Assembly (NCBI RefSeq): GCF_008831285.2
Contig: NC_045146.1
Location: forward strand, 23,389,703-23,453,702
DNA length: 64,000 nucleotides
From: Nymphaea colorata
Lineage: Eukaryota > Streptophyta > Magnoliopsida > Nymphaeales > Nymphaeaceae
Reading direction: 5' to 3'
The position numbers and the translations under genes were made by a program. This document shows, piece by piece, positions 48,571-60,878 of this stretch (within the stretch, counting starts at the first letter, position 1; each line of letters starts with the position of its first letter). The notes below the pieces were generated by a model. That model worked only from the letters and a program-made list of their open reading frames with translations, did not search any database and was not told the DNA's origin.

Positions 48571-48670
48571 GGAATACGTTGTTCCCAGCATAGTTGGCTG
48601 ACTCGCCGAGTTGGCTTGGGGGAATACGTTGTTCCCAGCATAGTTGGCTGACTTGCCGAGTTGGCTCGGG
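48571..48670 (+). repeat. 50-bp tandem duplication
   Basis: GGAATACGTTGTTCCCAGCA begins at 48571 and again at 48621; the rest of each unit (TAGTTGGCTGACTYGCCGAG, then TTGGCT) is nearly identical. The surrounding ACTCG/GAGTCAA motifs recur to about 48810. Confidence 0.9.
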
Positions 48671-49289
48671 TATCGCCTGAGTCAATTCAGATCACTAGAA
48701 ACCTGACCACGAGTCAAGGTTTGCATGAATCGCCCCTAACTCGCCCTTGACTCGTCCAATTTTAAAACTCAACCAATTCAATGAGTCAACTCATCGAGTC
48801 AATGAGTAAACTCGCTAACCCGGTCATTAGCCAATATGAATATGAGTCACATGTTTGCCAACTATGGTTCTCAGTAAAATTAAATTGTATACAAGCCTAA
48901 ATTTTTTGGTAATTATCATTTAATTACTAAAGATAGAGTTGCTAAATTTGAGAAGAAGGGGGGGGGGGGGCCATGGCCTGAGCGCAGGAAAAAAAAAATT
49001 ATGTTGAAAAAAAAATCAACTTTTTATTTAGTTTGGTCGATCTGTCGCTTCTCTTGGCCCGACCTGTCGTTGCTCTTGGCCCGATCCGCGGACAGTTTGG
49101 CCTACCCCTAAAAAAACTCCTAGCTCCGCGACTAGTAGCTTCCACTTCCCTCAAAACACAAGACCCCTTGATTTGGGAGTGCAATTAAATTGATACAGTT
49201 TGATTCCATTAGACTTGAATCCAAAATAATACTAGCGTTCAACTGAATCCTAGATCTACATTTGACAAGTTAAAGTCCACACACCAATT

Positions 49290-49672
49290 AGGGATGCCAA
49301 TATATTTGATTTGAATAGGATATCCAAGCTAACCATTCTGAAAAAATCAGATATGAAAAAAATAATTAATATCCGATTAAAAAATCAGCTTGGATTCTAA
49401 TTTAAGAATTGGCATTCGATCATATTCGAATTCAGACCGGATTTAAAATTTTGTATATCCAATGCTCTTACATTTTAAAATTAAGCCGCATTCGGTTCAA
49501 AATTCAGATTCAAATTCAAATATGAATGTAAAAACCAGATTCAAATTGTGAAATCGGTTTCCGGATTAGAATAAAACTTTTCTTCAATCGAACTCGAATC
49601 CGAATACATGAATGTCTGAAAAATGTAGATATGGTTAAAGATTATATTCAATTTGAATCCATCAACATCCCT
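49290..49672. mobile_element. AGGGATG-type inverted-repeat element, 383 bp
   Basis: The left end AGGGATGCCAATATATTTGA and the right end, whose complement reads AGGGATGTTGATGGATTCAA, form imperfect terminal inverted repeats. The interior is made of ATTCGAATTC/GATTCAAATTC-like motifs without coding capacity. Related starts are at 6524 and 61778. It is likely a non-autonomous DNA element family. Confidence 0.6.
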
Positions 49673-52600
49673 GGCGCTAATACTAGATCCAAATGGAAAA
49701 AGGTCAGAACAAGCACCCACAATTTCCTGCTTAAATCTGCGAAGGAAAAAAAAAAAAATTGAGGCCTGAAAGATTAATTTCTTTCTCATCTAGGTTCGAT
49801 GTAAGGCTTTTTACCCTCAAAATGTAAGTAGGGTACTAGGGAGAACGGGGAGGAGCATTGTTTGTTCAAGAGCCAGCATCTGATGAAGAGTTGATGCAGG
49901 CGCTTCCGAATGGGGACATGAACCATGTGCAAGACTCATGCTCATGGCGACTCTAGACTTGAAAAAAGATTTATTGGTCTACAAGGAACAGCAATTGACA
50001 GCAACTAAACTGACTTATTCAGAAACATTATTGCTCCACTTTGGGAGTTTCAGGCCTCGGGGTTTGAACTAGTACTGCTTGTCAAAATCATCATCTACTT
50101 ACTTTTCTGTATATATATGATTTGTGGATTTCTCTGGCCAGGTTTGAATGGAGAAATCCTTCAGGTGGCAGCACATTTTACCTATTTGAATGCAACTCTA
50201 AACCCTGACCTGCTGGACCTTATATACACCCAATCCTGATAAAAATTGAAAAAATACTCATACTGTTAGATGCACTTCAAAAAAACAAATCCTGCAATGC
50301 CCCATTTTTAAAAAGGTTTAGTTCTATATTTAAAATGGAGAGAAATATTGGGAGACTTATTACGAACGCTATTAAGTAATCGATTATCATGGTTTCTAGT
50401 CAATGAGGGAGCAAGTTGGGATCCATCAAACTAAGGACTTGAACCTAGTGTGAGTAGACCGATCGAGTTGTTATAGTGGCATTAAAGCTTGTTCAACACT
50501 CTAACCTAAGAGTCCTATAAGGACAGATGCATGTATGGGAGGTGGGTTGTAATGTTCCACTTTAAAATGTGTAGTCTTATATCTAACATTATTAGAAAGC
50601 TTGGCAAACTTATTCAAGGGGTTGTTAAGTTATTGAGTGTCCTAGTTCCTAGTTTTTTGAGGCTAAAACCAAATCTACTAGGAGTTAAGTTGAGATCCAC
50701 TAAACCAAGGGTCAGATTGCACTGTGGGCCGCATTGTTACAAATTCTTACCTTGTGGTCCAAGGCGCATAGATTCCTTATCTTTTTCTCTCAGCAGATAT
50801 ATATCTAACAGCAGTAGGCCTACACTGATCCCTGCAACAAAAGATCACTACAGTATGAGCCCCTTGTCGTCATGCTGTAAGGGGAGCATGTGCTCCAGGC
50901 CAGGGCAAGATCCACCCACGTGAAGGCCATGCCTCCGCTGTCACCAGTCGCCACCGGGTATTATAATTGAGTTCATGGACCGCTCCATCCCCCAATTAGC
51001 AGCGCAGTTGCAGCAGCAACTCCTTTCGTCTTCCATCATCACCAGGTTGGTTGTATGTGGTAGTTGCAGCAATGGTCCTCCCCATCTCTCCTGTGGAGTT
51101 CGTAACTCTTCACACTTTTGGCTTGTCGCAAACACGCCATAAATGAGACGGAGCGTATGTGCTGGCCTTCGTAACTTTTGCAGAAGACTGAACATAAGTT
51201 GAATAACTTTGGCGCTGATCAGGAGAGACAATTGACACGGAAAATTGAGTCGATGGACCTGAGAAATGGGTTTCCGTCATTGTTTGTGGGCATTTGATAT
51301 ATCTGGAATCATGGAATTTTAAAGTCAAAATGCTTAATTTTTAAGAAATTGGAATTATTAAACAAACGAGACATTTTGTTTCTGGAGTTATGAAATTCAA
51401 ACTTAGAATTTTGATTCCATTGAACTTTGAGGAGGAATTATGATTTTGGAATGTTCATTCTTGAATGAAAATTTCAAACCATCAAACTTCCAAAGGAAGA
51501 ATCAGTTGGTAGCTGCCAAAGCAGATGCATTTTATTGCTTCATGTATTCCAGAAGCAGTTCCTATGTCATGTGATAAGTTTTCCCTGGATGGACTAACCA
51601 AACAATTGCAGCACCAACATTGAATAGGAAAACATCGATTCCATCCGCACTTATTAACTTCTCAATATTCCCTCCCTACTGCACTATCTTTTTCTTAGAG
51701 TGGTCCGTCCATGGCGGCCTACAAGCGCAGGATTCGACTTCACTGCCCCACCAGCCTCCCTTGCTGAATGAGTGTCAAAATGGGCTTCAAATGACCAATT
51801 AAAATTGAATCAGTTACTAATCCACTCGATTCACTGGCCGGCTCCCTTCACAACGAGTTCAGTTGAATCACGGAATCGTCCAATTAATTGAATCGGCATC
51901 CTGCCCTGGCAAGAATCATTTCAGTTCACCAAATCATGTTCACTGCTAACCCTTTCATATTTTCATCAAATACGCAGGAACAAGCACAGATTGGGGGACA
52001 TTGAATATTCCCAATGTATGGTAACTTAATTAGATTAGTGGAATATGCTTCTACTTTAAGATCAAGGAATTGATCCTTGAGCAAATGTCGATGTGTTCCA
52101 AAGATTCGGCCGATTAAATTGTTAAATATTTACTTAAACGAGTCTAAAATTATCTAGAAGAACAACACAATCTACTAAGCACGATTTGATCACACCAAAC
52201 CTCTTAAGGCCCAGATGACATCTTTCCATTTCCAACTTCCTAAAGATAGATGATGACTCCATCTCCATCACCATCCCCATCCCCATCACTACCTTCTGTC
52301 CAGACACCAGACGGGAGTCCTTCGCTCCACAGTCAATCTGGTGCTCGATCTGACTAATATGCATCTAGAATGGAACAAAGTTGCTCAAATTCAGTAGGGC
52401 TAACAGGATTCAGCAACTTTCACAAATGTATAACTAAGATCAGTCAACAGAGTAACCATGTCGTTGTACCCGTCCTCTGAGACACGCTCACTTGGATTCG
52501 ACAAGTTGAAGGCTGAAACTCAAATGGTAGGCCATGGCTCAGCCGGCACTTGGTAACCAGCTGAAGACGTGGACCCATATGGGTAGGCCATGACTGCGTA

Positions 52601-52930
52601 ACAGCCGAAAAGCAAAAGAACGAAGCAAAATTTCAGGGATTTCTCAATCATCGCTTACGATTTTAAGTACCCCATGACACGAAACCAGGAAAGCCGTAAG
52701 AAATCCGAGTACCAGCAGAACTGCAAAGGCCTGCATATTTACAACAGTCTCCTTGAAGAAGGAAACAAAACAAGCTGTAGAAGAGGGGTAAAAAACTAGT
52801 AAGACCAGTACACCAACCTCAGAGAGAGATAGAGAGAGAGAGAGAGAGGAGAGAGAAAGAGAGGCAAAAACCAGTACAAGGACTACTTGCACGCTGCAAC
52901 CCCTCGTAGAAGAGAGAGACGGAGGTGTAG
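49673..52930. other. Spacer between LRR and BBX genes
   Basis: No gene recognised. Two diverged copies of a segment of about 160-180 bp lie at about 50288-50445 and 50540-50720 (compare GTTGGGATCCATCAAACTAA with GTTGAGATCCACTAAACCAA). The GA run at 52821-52862 lies downstream of the BBX stop, probably in its 3' untranslated region, and gives a false Leu/Ser open frame. Confidence 0.45.
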
Positions 52931-55135
52931 TCAACACCATCTTCCCCTTTTGCCGGGCGGGCTGATCTGGGGAACAGTAAATCCATCGTCGTTGTATAAC
53001 ATTTGAGCCTTCAAAAGATCTACATCCCTTAAATTGTTTAAGGGTTTCACATTCATGCCTCGTCGGTAACAGTTCATAAGCTCATTTAAACTCTGAGCAG
53101 GAACTGGAATATCTGGAACTTGGAAAACTTGGTTATGCAGAATAGGGCCTCCATAGCCAAAATCACCACTGAAGTTTGGCTCCATGTATTTCAACATCTC
53201 CTCTGTCTGAAATTCAAAAAAGCACACAGTTAACAAGCAAGCCAAAGAAAAATTGCATGCCAGCAAGCATTGACAGATATATGCACACATCTGCAACATA
53301 AGAAAACTTGACCTTACCCATTGCTGTAGCTTGTAATATTTGCTCATGGCCTCTGTCATAAAGATGACGAACTGACCATGATTATGACTAGATAGCAAGG
53401 AAGCTCCCCATGGACATCCAATTGATAAGTAATAATCCATGAAAACCCCCTACCTTTTTGGGAGATGGACCAACAACAAACCGATACTAGGACGTAGACA
53501 CAACGTAGTTGACAACATCCTTTGACATCATGGCTAGACTATGACAGGAAGATCAATCATGTCCAGCAACTATCAGTAACTAATAGATGGGTTTGCTTTA
53601 TAATCTGAAATAAGTACCAGAGTAACTTTAGAAACACAGCAGACGACAGATTTGACAAAATAACTTTTGGTGTTATGGCTCCAGTGTCATGGCTCCGCAA
53701 CTATCAGTAACAAATAGATGGTTTCTGAATCAGACATTCCGATTCATCATCTGAAACAGTTCTGGGTAAATACTGAAGTAGAATAAAAAGTGAACTAGAA
53801 CCTACTTGCCAAACGTTATCCAAAGCCATAGTCAACAGGGTTGCAAACTTAGTCAGGACGGCATTATGATGGGTGAAGATTATAGGTGTAATTTGCTGTG
53901 TTTACCTCATGGTAACATGAAACAACTACCAAATTATGTCATCATAAAAGGGAAGTAAAATGAATCCGTAAGGTAATGGTGAAATGTGGAGAACAAGTGC
54001 ACATAGATACATGAACAAAACAGAGTTGATGCAAACTTGTGACCTGAGATTCCAAAGATTTCGAACCTTACACAACCCATCGACTGAAGGCAAATCAATG
54101 GCGTCCGGGAACCCGGTTCCCACGCTGTCGAGAAAGTCTTCGACGTGCCAACCAGGTATGGTCTTGATCAAGTAGTCTGAAATGCTGGTGGTGCAACCAA
54201 TTTCGTTCTTCTCATTGCCATTCCCTGACGCCGGCGCCGGGGACTGAAGAGCTTTCGCAGGCGGGGCCGCGGAGACTTTGGGAACGATGGTGGGCTTCAC
54301 GACCGATTCAACTACGGAGGGCTCGGTATCAGATGGGGCTAGGAGCTTGATGCCGGTGAGGAGGAACCTGTTGTGCTTAGCAGTCAATTCGTTGGCAGTG
54401 TGAATTGGGATGTCGCAATCTCGGCAGAGAATCGCTCGGTCTTCTTGGCAGAAAAGGAAGGCCCGCCTCTCCTAGAGAATAGGGGGAAGAAAATCAGCGA
54501 AGCAACAAAGGAGAACTCAGTTGTCGGAACAGAAAGATCATGATTTTTCAATCAATTGATGGATGGTAGCTGTGATTCATCTCTCCCATCCTGTTTCTTC
54601 TTTCAAAGAAACAGCAGAAAAAAAATCGTGGTAGTTTTCTGATAAACTAGCATATTTAAGAAGAGTTTGGTACAAAGAAGGGCGATCACACGATGGTTTC
54701 TTGAGCCTGCCTTTTTCCATTATGCTGGAAAAAGAAAACAGAAAGAGAGGCAAAGTATGAAGCAATATTTTCCAAACAAGAAAGGATTCTGTCTCTCTAT
54801 GACCAGCAAGATTGGGTTGCAAATCACAATTTGGAAAGGTTGTGTTGATCCATCACGCTTCGCAGTTCTTTTAGGAGGGGACTGGGTAGAGGCCGTGTTG
54901 ATCCATCACGCTTCCTAGTTCTTTTAGGAGGGGAGAGAGAGAGAACCTTGCAGATATCACATAGAGGAGACTGCTTGGAAGAGGGGGGCAGGTGGAGAGG
55001 AAGGCGTTGGTGCTTTCCGGCGAGCTTGTTGGCATGATGGACGCGCTGGTCACATGCCTTGCAGAGCGCAGCTTCGTCGGCGCAGCAGAAGAGGGAGGCC
55101 TCCTCCTTGCTGCACACATCACACTGGATCTTCAT
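52931..55135 (-). CDS. BBX20: Double B-box zinc finger transcription regulator, BBX20 (BZS1)-like
   Basis: Exons are 54947-55135, 54067-54471 and 52931-53206, all joined in phase 0 with GT-AG borders; the protein is 289 residues. B-box 1 fills exon 1 (MKIQCDVCSKEEASLFCCAD, then CKACDQRVHHANKLAGKHQR). B-box 2 crosses the first intron (CDICK | ERRAFLFCQEDRAILCRDCD, then HTANELTAKHNRFLLTG). All zinc-binding Cys/His/Asp positions are present. There is no CCT domain. The middle part is Pro/Ala-rich, followed by SISDYLIKTIPGWHVEDFLD, a motif typical of the BBX20-BBX23 group. These nuclear proteins work with HY5 in light signalling; BBX20 also links brassinosteroid and light responses. The ATG at 55135 matches the family start MKI; an ATG four codons upstream (MVPK) is less likely. 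The gene symbol is by resemblance and by gene order, not by phylogeny. The C-terminal exon (VFQVPDIPVPAQSLNELMNC) is less conserved. Confidence 0.88.
54842..54936 (-). repeat. 53-bp tandem duplication next to BBX intron 1 donor
   Basis: GTGTTGATCCATCACGCTTC starts at 54842 and at 54895, each followed by AGTTCTTTTAGGAGGGGA. The block lies inside intron 1, ending about 10 bases from the splice donor at 54946. One copy carries a short extra tail (CTGGGTAGAGGCC). Confidence 0.88.
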
Positions 55136-56968
55136 CTTCGGGACCAACTTTCTTAACTACGGATTGAAGTCAAATGGAAAGAGACGATTTAAACTGGCCT
55201 CTTTGTTATCACCACCACTCAGCAGAACCGACAGAAGAAGAGCAAAAGAAGATAGGCCATCACCGCTTAGACCTTATACACAGAACGAGGAGGACTTAAG
55301 AAAACAGCAGAACCGCCATCATCATTTACGGCCAGCTAGAGGGCTTTTATGTCTTCATCCATCAATTTCCGGCCGAAACGAAGGAAAAGACTGCGCTGCC
55401 CTTCCACGTCGCAAAGATTGTTCCAGAACGACGAAGAATTTGAGCGTCGCTCGCACCGGGTTTGGAACTTCGGAGCCCATCGGCCCCCTCCCGTCGTGCT
55501 TTAACGAGAAGAGCATATCCTATGCAAATATAATTTGAAAAGAGAATTGGTTTTCGAATTTCTACGAATGCCAACAATTAAGTTTCTCTTCAAACTATAG
55601 ATTAAATTTAGAAAACCCAACTTCGGCCGAGTACAGGCAGTGAAACCTACAAGGATTGAGAATCCAAAATGTTATTTATATATCCGAATCCACCGAACTA
55701 AGAGTCGTTTTATAAGTTATGAACTGTGGAGATAATAGCTAATAAAGTAGTTGCGGAAATCACATTACTATGCTGTGTAAATAGAGAAATATCAAGGTCG
55801 ATGATCCATAAAACTTTGCCCTCTTTCGAAATTACAACATAAAAGATGAATTCCAAGGAAGCATGATTAGTTCGTGCAAATCCAGAGACTTTTTACCATC
55901 TTTCTCACTTGTTTCTCTCTTCCAAAGAAGAAGAAGAAGAAGAAGAATGGCAGCAGCTTCATTCATGGGGATCTACCTTACTCGGCAAAGCTGATCATGT
56001 CACTAACAAAAGTACGATCAAAGGAGCGCATTCGCGTAATTTCGCCTTTGTTTTAAATTAATGGAACGCCTGAAGCAAGGCACATGAAGGAACAAGAGAG
56101 GGAGCAAGAGGTGGGCATGGTTGTCATGTCCATTCCCATCACCCGTTTTATTATTATTAAACATCTAGATCCGGATTGCTAGCAGTCATCCAATGGGGAC
56201 ATCGCCTACCATCATGATAGCTCTTCCAATGGGTGGAAATCGCTTTTAAATATTATATTTATCTATACAGGTTAAATGGAGAAGGTAAATGCACGAAATA
56301 ATTAAAGCAAATAAGTAAATGGAACCCATCACCTAGGGTTTTGAAGGTCACCATGGCAGCTTTGGGAATTGAATTCTAAAACACAGAGTGGGAGAGGGAA
56401 AGAGAGGAGGGGAAAAGGGGGGACAAGTTCATGCCAAAATGGTAGACACACGAAACGAACGAACGGGAGACACCAGTTATGCACCACCCTGTCTGACCAA
56501 TTAGGACTCATCATCATTTGGTGAGACGGGGTGGACAAAAAAAGAAAAAACATGAGGTTTCTAAAACAAGGAGGTGAAAGTAACGCAAGAACAAGAGAAG
56601 GGTTTTCACTTGGGCTTAAAAAAATGATTGCCGAAAGCATTTGTTTCAACGACCTTTCTTTCCAATCGTGAGAAGGAAAGCAAGAAAAACATATTTTTAA
56701 TACCAACACAATGAGTCATATATATATACATATATATATATGCACGCACCAACTTCAACTTCATATATAAACCATACTATGACAACTATCTTATATCTCT
56801 TGTTGAATGCCAAAAAAAAAAACATGTTGTTTAGGGATTTAGTTTCCCTTGACATATTTGTGTGCATCGAGAGGAAAAGATTGTTCTGCCGTGATGCACA
56901 TGCAAAAGATTGTTTAGCTTTTATGGTTTATATCATTCCCCTTGTTTTCAAGGTCAAAAGACAGTCTT
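55136..56968. other. BBX 5' flank and spacer
   Basis: The region just above 55135 should hold the BBX promoter and leader (minus strand). GC is moderate to 55500, then the DNA turns AT-rich. An AAG run at 55925-55947 and a run of TA/CA near 56719-56745 are simple repeats. No gene recognised. Confidence 0.4.
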
Positions 56969-57219
56969 AAATACACATATCTTAGTGTTTCAACGATATA
57001 GCGTAGCTGGTTGGGCTAAGAACCTATATAAAAGTAAATCTCTAGTTTGATTTTCGTGAACGCTATGTTCTTGTGTTTTAAACTGAAGGGTGCACTGTTG
57101 CTATTGCCGACACCGACGCAGTTCAGAACCCCAGAGATAGGAAAAATTAGGGGGCCTTCAGGCCTCATTTTGGATAGTAGGATGAACCTCTTGCTCACCC
57201 GAAATACACATATCTTAGT
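56969..57219 (+). mobile_element. tRNA-derived SINE with 18-bp target-site duplication
   Basis: AAATACACATATCTTAGT occurs at 56969-56986 and again at 57202-57219, bracketing a 215-bp body. The body begins with a polymerase III A-box-like TAGCGTAGCTGGTTGGGC and has AGTTTGATTTTCGTGAACGC about 35 bases later, like a B box. It ends CTTGCTCACCCG. The exact long duplication shows a complete insertion by target-primed reverse transcription. Confidence 0.82.
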
Positions 57220-58241
57220 ATATTAGTATCGCCTATTGGCATTAATATATTAGTATCGCCTATTGACATAAGAAGATTGACAGCCATGTCATTCAAACCA
57301 ATGACGGCCCAAGCTAATGCACCAAATGCCCTTTGCGGACAAATCTATCTACTTTTATCTTTTATATCTCAAAAAGATTCAACTCAGAAAACATTATTAA
57401 AGTGCATATTCATGGGTTTCTTAGGGGGTTGAACATCTACGGTTTGATTTTCTAAAACAAGAAAAACGTAACGCCACAAGCAATAATCCTTAAACACTTA
57501 ACAGTAGGGAGATATTGACATCAACATCCATAATTTCCTTAGCAATGTGCGAATCTTGAAACTTGGTAAGAATAAGACAAAAGATAGTTCAGCCAATAAT
57601 TGAAATAATGGGTCACATAGTAAAATGCCAAACACCGTCGCTTTAGTTAAAAACATTTTAAAACCATGGATACTACATGACTAAAATGCCCCCCTTCTTT
57701 AATATATGAACTAAACATCGAGATCATTCTTATGGGAGTATGGCAGCTATCCTCTTTTAGAAAAAGAGATCAAAAGAGAGAGAGAGAGAGAGCGCTGGAA
57801 AAAGAACTATATTAAGCGAGACAACATTCAAAAGAGGAATGAATGCTAAAAGTTACATAATAGCAAAAGAAGAAAAAAAAAAGTGTCACAATGAATAAAA
57901 GCAGGTGGCCAAAAGCCTTGAAGACCACAGCTAAAATGTCTCAGCATCTAACAGAAGAGAAAAATCAGAATGCATCCCATGGAACAAGATGTCATTACAG
58001 GTACGCCAACTCTGCACTAAAAGCAACATAACTAAGTGCGCCAAAGGAAATGCTAAGTCCAGGAGGTTCGGGGGGCACTAGCAGAGCCAAAAAAAAAAAA
58101 TTTGGTGGGGCACTCATTTAATACTTTTAATTTCTTTGGAGCACTCACTGGTGACCATGTAGATGGAAAGCTTTACCAAATAGAAGATCGCGAGCCAGTG
58201 AAGAAGGAGAAACCAGGTGATGCCAGGAAGCATGATATATT

Positions 58242-58765
58242 AGCTTCCCAAGAGCGCAGAGCACGCAACAACTAGCCAGGTTTGCATAGAAAAAAACTTT
58301 GGCAAGCAAGAATTGATGGACTTAACGATCTTAATGGGCATAGGCACGACCGACATCAAATGCATGGGGATAGCAGACAATGGATGCTTAAGATGGGTCG
58401 GAGTTTGAGAGGGAGGCCCAAAAAAGTACTATGAAGATCGAAAATAGGACAGTTGAATGTGAGGCAACAGTGTGAAGGACGTCAGTAGCATTGAAAAGAG
58501 TAATGGAGCACTTAGCCTCATTAATGCGAAGGCCCGATAGGATAAAGAACACCTTTCAGATAAATAACATGCGAGCTATCTGTTGAATAGTTGCCTGCCC
58601 ACAGACTGTTAACGACCGAAGAATATCGTCACCATGAAAGGCAATACCATCAACTATTAACGACCGAAGAAGGTTATGTGTATAATTTTGTGAGGCGATT
58701 TGGTTAAAGAAACGTGTGTTGGCATCGCCTGGTTTCAATCATCTGACTCCAGATCACTGCTTTCA
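58242..58765 (-). pseudogene. LINE (L1-type) retrotransposon remnant
   Basis: At 58556-58738 the minus strand reads KPGDANTRFFNQIASQNYTH followed by NLLRSLIVDG, the pre-reverse-transcriptase motif of plant L1-like LINEs. At 58242-58365 a second fragment reads MHLMSVVPMPIKIVKSINSC, like the segment after the polymerase domain. The polymerase catalytic region between them is missing, so this is an internally deleted copy. Confidence 0.65.
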
Positions 58766-60680
58766 GTAGCTTTCATCACACAGTCTATGGAAAGTAAGTT
58801 GTTTCAATTCCGACATCTCTCAAGTGCCATGGAGAAGAGACTGAATCTGATGAAGCCCAAAAGAGCAGACGAAACAAAAATTCATTAAAAGAAAAATGTG
58901 GTGACAATGCATCACTACTGCATAGAGGCAAAAGAAGAAGATAAAAAAAAAAATACACAAAGAAAAGAAAAACGAACAACACGAAACACATAAACCGGAG
59001 CGATAATAAAAGCAAGAAGAAGAGGAGGGGGAGAGAGAAAGCTACTAAAAAACAAAAGTTTTCATATGCAGAGGCCGACATGAACATTTGCGATGCATCC
59101 AACTGAAGCAACACTCACTGCCGTGTAACATTTGATTATTGCACTCCTCTCAGACCCGCCAACCGATAACAAACGGCCAAGCAAATTACCAACCACTGTT
59201 GATTGAAGGTAAAGTTTAAAATTGATTAACTCGATCAGTTAGATTGAACCGATAAAAAGAAACCCCTTTGTAAAGACAAAATGAGAAAAATGCTAAAAAA
59301 AAATACTTTTTTTGCAAAAGGTGAATATATGAATAAATACCATGAAATGCAAAGACAGCATCCGGCTATAAAAGCCATAGATCTCGGAAAATAAATGGCC
59401 AAGTTTGTGACACCTCAATCCAAGATTAGAGATTACACCATTAACTAATTAAAAAGTAAAAAAGAGATTAAAAAAAAAAACTGAAGATTAGCATGTCGGC
59501 CACTTAAGCTTTCCATTTTTCGCTTGATTTTCCACTTTGATATTCATGTAAATAATATAAAGATTTGTCTCGATTGAAACAATTAAAAATGTCACATGGG
59601 ATAATGCTTACATTAGGTAGATTTCAACCGCACCAACTCATGCCAAAAGAAGAAGAGTTAAAAAATTAATTTAAAAATTCATGGGGACCCTCCTACATGT
59701 AAGTGGGTTGCTGTCCTGGAGCGGCCAACCAAATCCCACCCTCAGAAAAACCAGGCACGGTGCCAAATTTATTCCTGAGGAAAAATACGAAAGTCGCCTC
59801 CAAACTCTCGAAATTAACAAGCGTGCCCCACAATAGAACAAAATAGCCCTTTAGGTGCATCCTTCAAATTGTAGATTTAAAAAAGACAATAAAAAACGTT
59901 ATCATGTCCACCCAATACAACGCCTTTTCATGGGAGTATTAAAAAATGGTTTACAAAAAAAAATACATATAAAAGCAAACTCGATCAAATTGGTGCGAAT
60001 TTGATTTTTATGTGAAGGCAAACCTAAATTATGGGAACACCAAGCACCCAGACAACCCTAAACTCTTGCAACAAGAAGAAGAAAAGAAAAGGTATGCTTC
60101 TCTTGTTCACTTAAACTTCACTGACCAAAAAAAAAAAAAGGAGAATTTGCAAATCATCATATCAGTTGCATCTTTTATGAATCCATACCCAAAAGCAGCA
60201 ATGATCAGACTCGATAGGTTTTTAGAGTTTGAAATTTTGACTTGGAGACTCAAAAATATTCACCAGCTTCTAAATGGAACTTCTTTGGACGTGTTAGGCT
60301 TGCCGACTTAACAAAGCGCATGTTTACTATGTGTGATATTTGGAACGACCATGTGATGTATCAGCCGTCGTTGCCTCCTCTTCTGACCACACGGGAAAAA
60401 AAAAATGTCAATTCTGTGGGCCTCAGGAAGAGTTATGAACTCCCTCTACACATGAAATGTCAAAAATAAAAATTCTAGTTTACATACAAATGAATAGGAA
60501 GTAGCGAAAAGATAAACTTTCGCTTCTTTTGCATCTTTCAACAGACCATAGACAAGTGATGAGAATTCCGATGGCTTTTGAAATTCTTGACGTCGTGGAC
60601 AACATGTGAAAATAGAGTAAGGAAAAGAGATGGTCCAACACTATACGCTCAATTCAAATACATCATATTCGGATGATAAG

Positions 60681-60878
60681 CAGAAGGGATTCCGCCGTTT
60701 GAGTGAAAGCCGAACCCTCTCTGTTTCACCCTATCTTACATCATGTCGGAGAAGCAGAAGGGATTTCACCATTTGAGTGAAGGCCGAAGTCTCCCCGCTT
60801 CACCCTATCTTACATCATGTCGGCAGAAGGGACTTTCCACCATTTGAGTGAAGGCCGAACTCTCCCAGCTTCACCCTA
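60681..60878 (+). repeat. Three-copy tandem repeat, unit 69-74 bp
   Basis: Units start at 60681, 60755 and 60824 with CAGAAGGGA and share TTTGAGTGAAGGCCGAA and CTTCACCCTATCTTACATCA. The third ends at CACCCTAG. Copies differ by a few bases and small gaps; no coding sense was found. Confidence 0.9.

Noticed and set aside
52644-52940. Leu/Ser-rich minus frame (98 codons)
   Set aside because: It crosses the BBX stop region and a GA/CT simple repeat; no family similarity. It is most likely 3' untranslated sequence.
57001-57070. Possible functional tRNA gene
   Set aside because: The A and B boxes are present but stems do not pair into a cloverleaf, and the unit has an 18-bp target duplication, so SINE is the better call.
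60681-60878. Possible CRISPR-like array
   Set aside because: Repeats are directly adjacent with no unique spacers of constant size, and the genome is a plant's.
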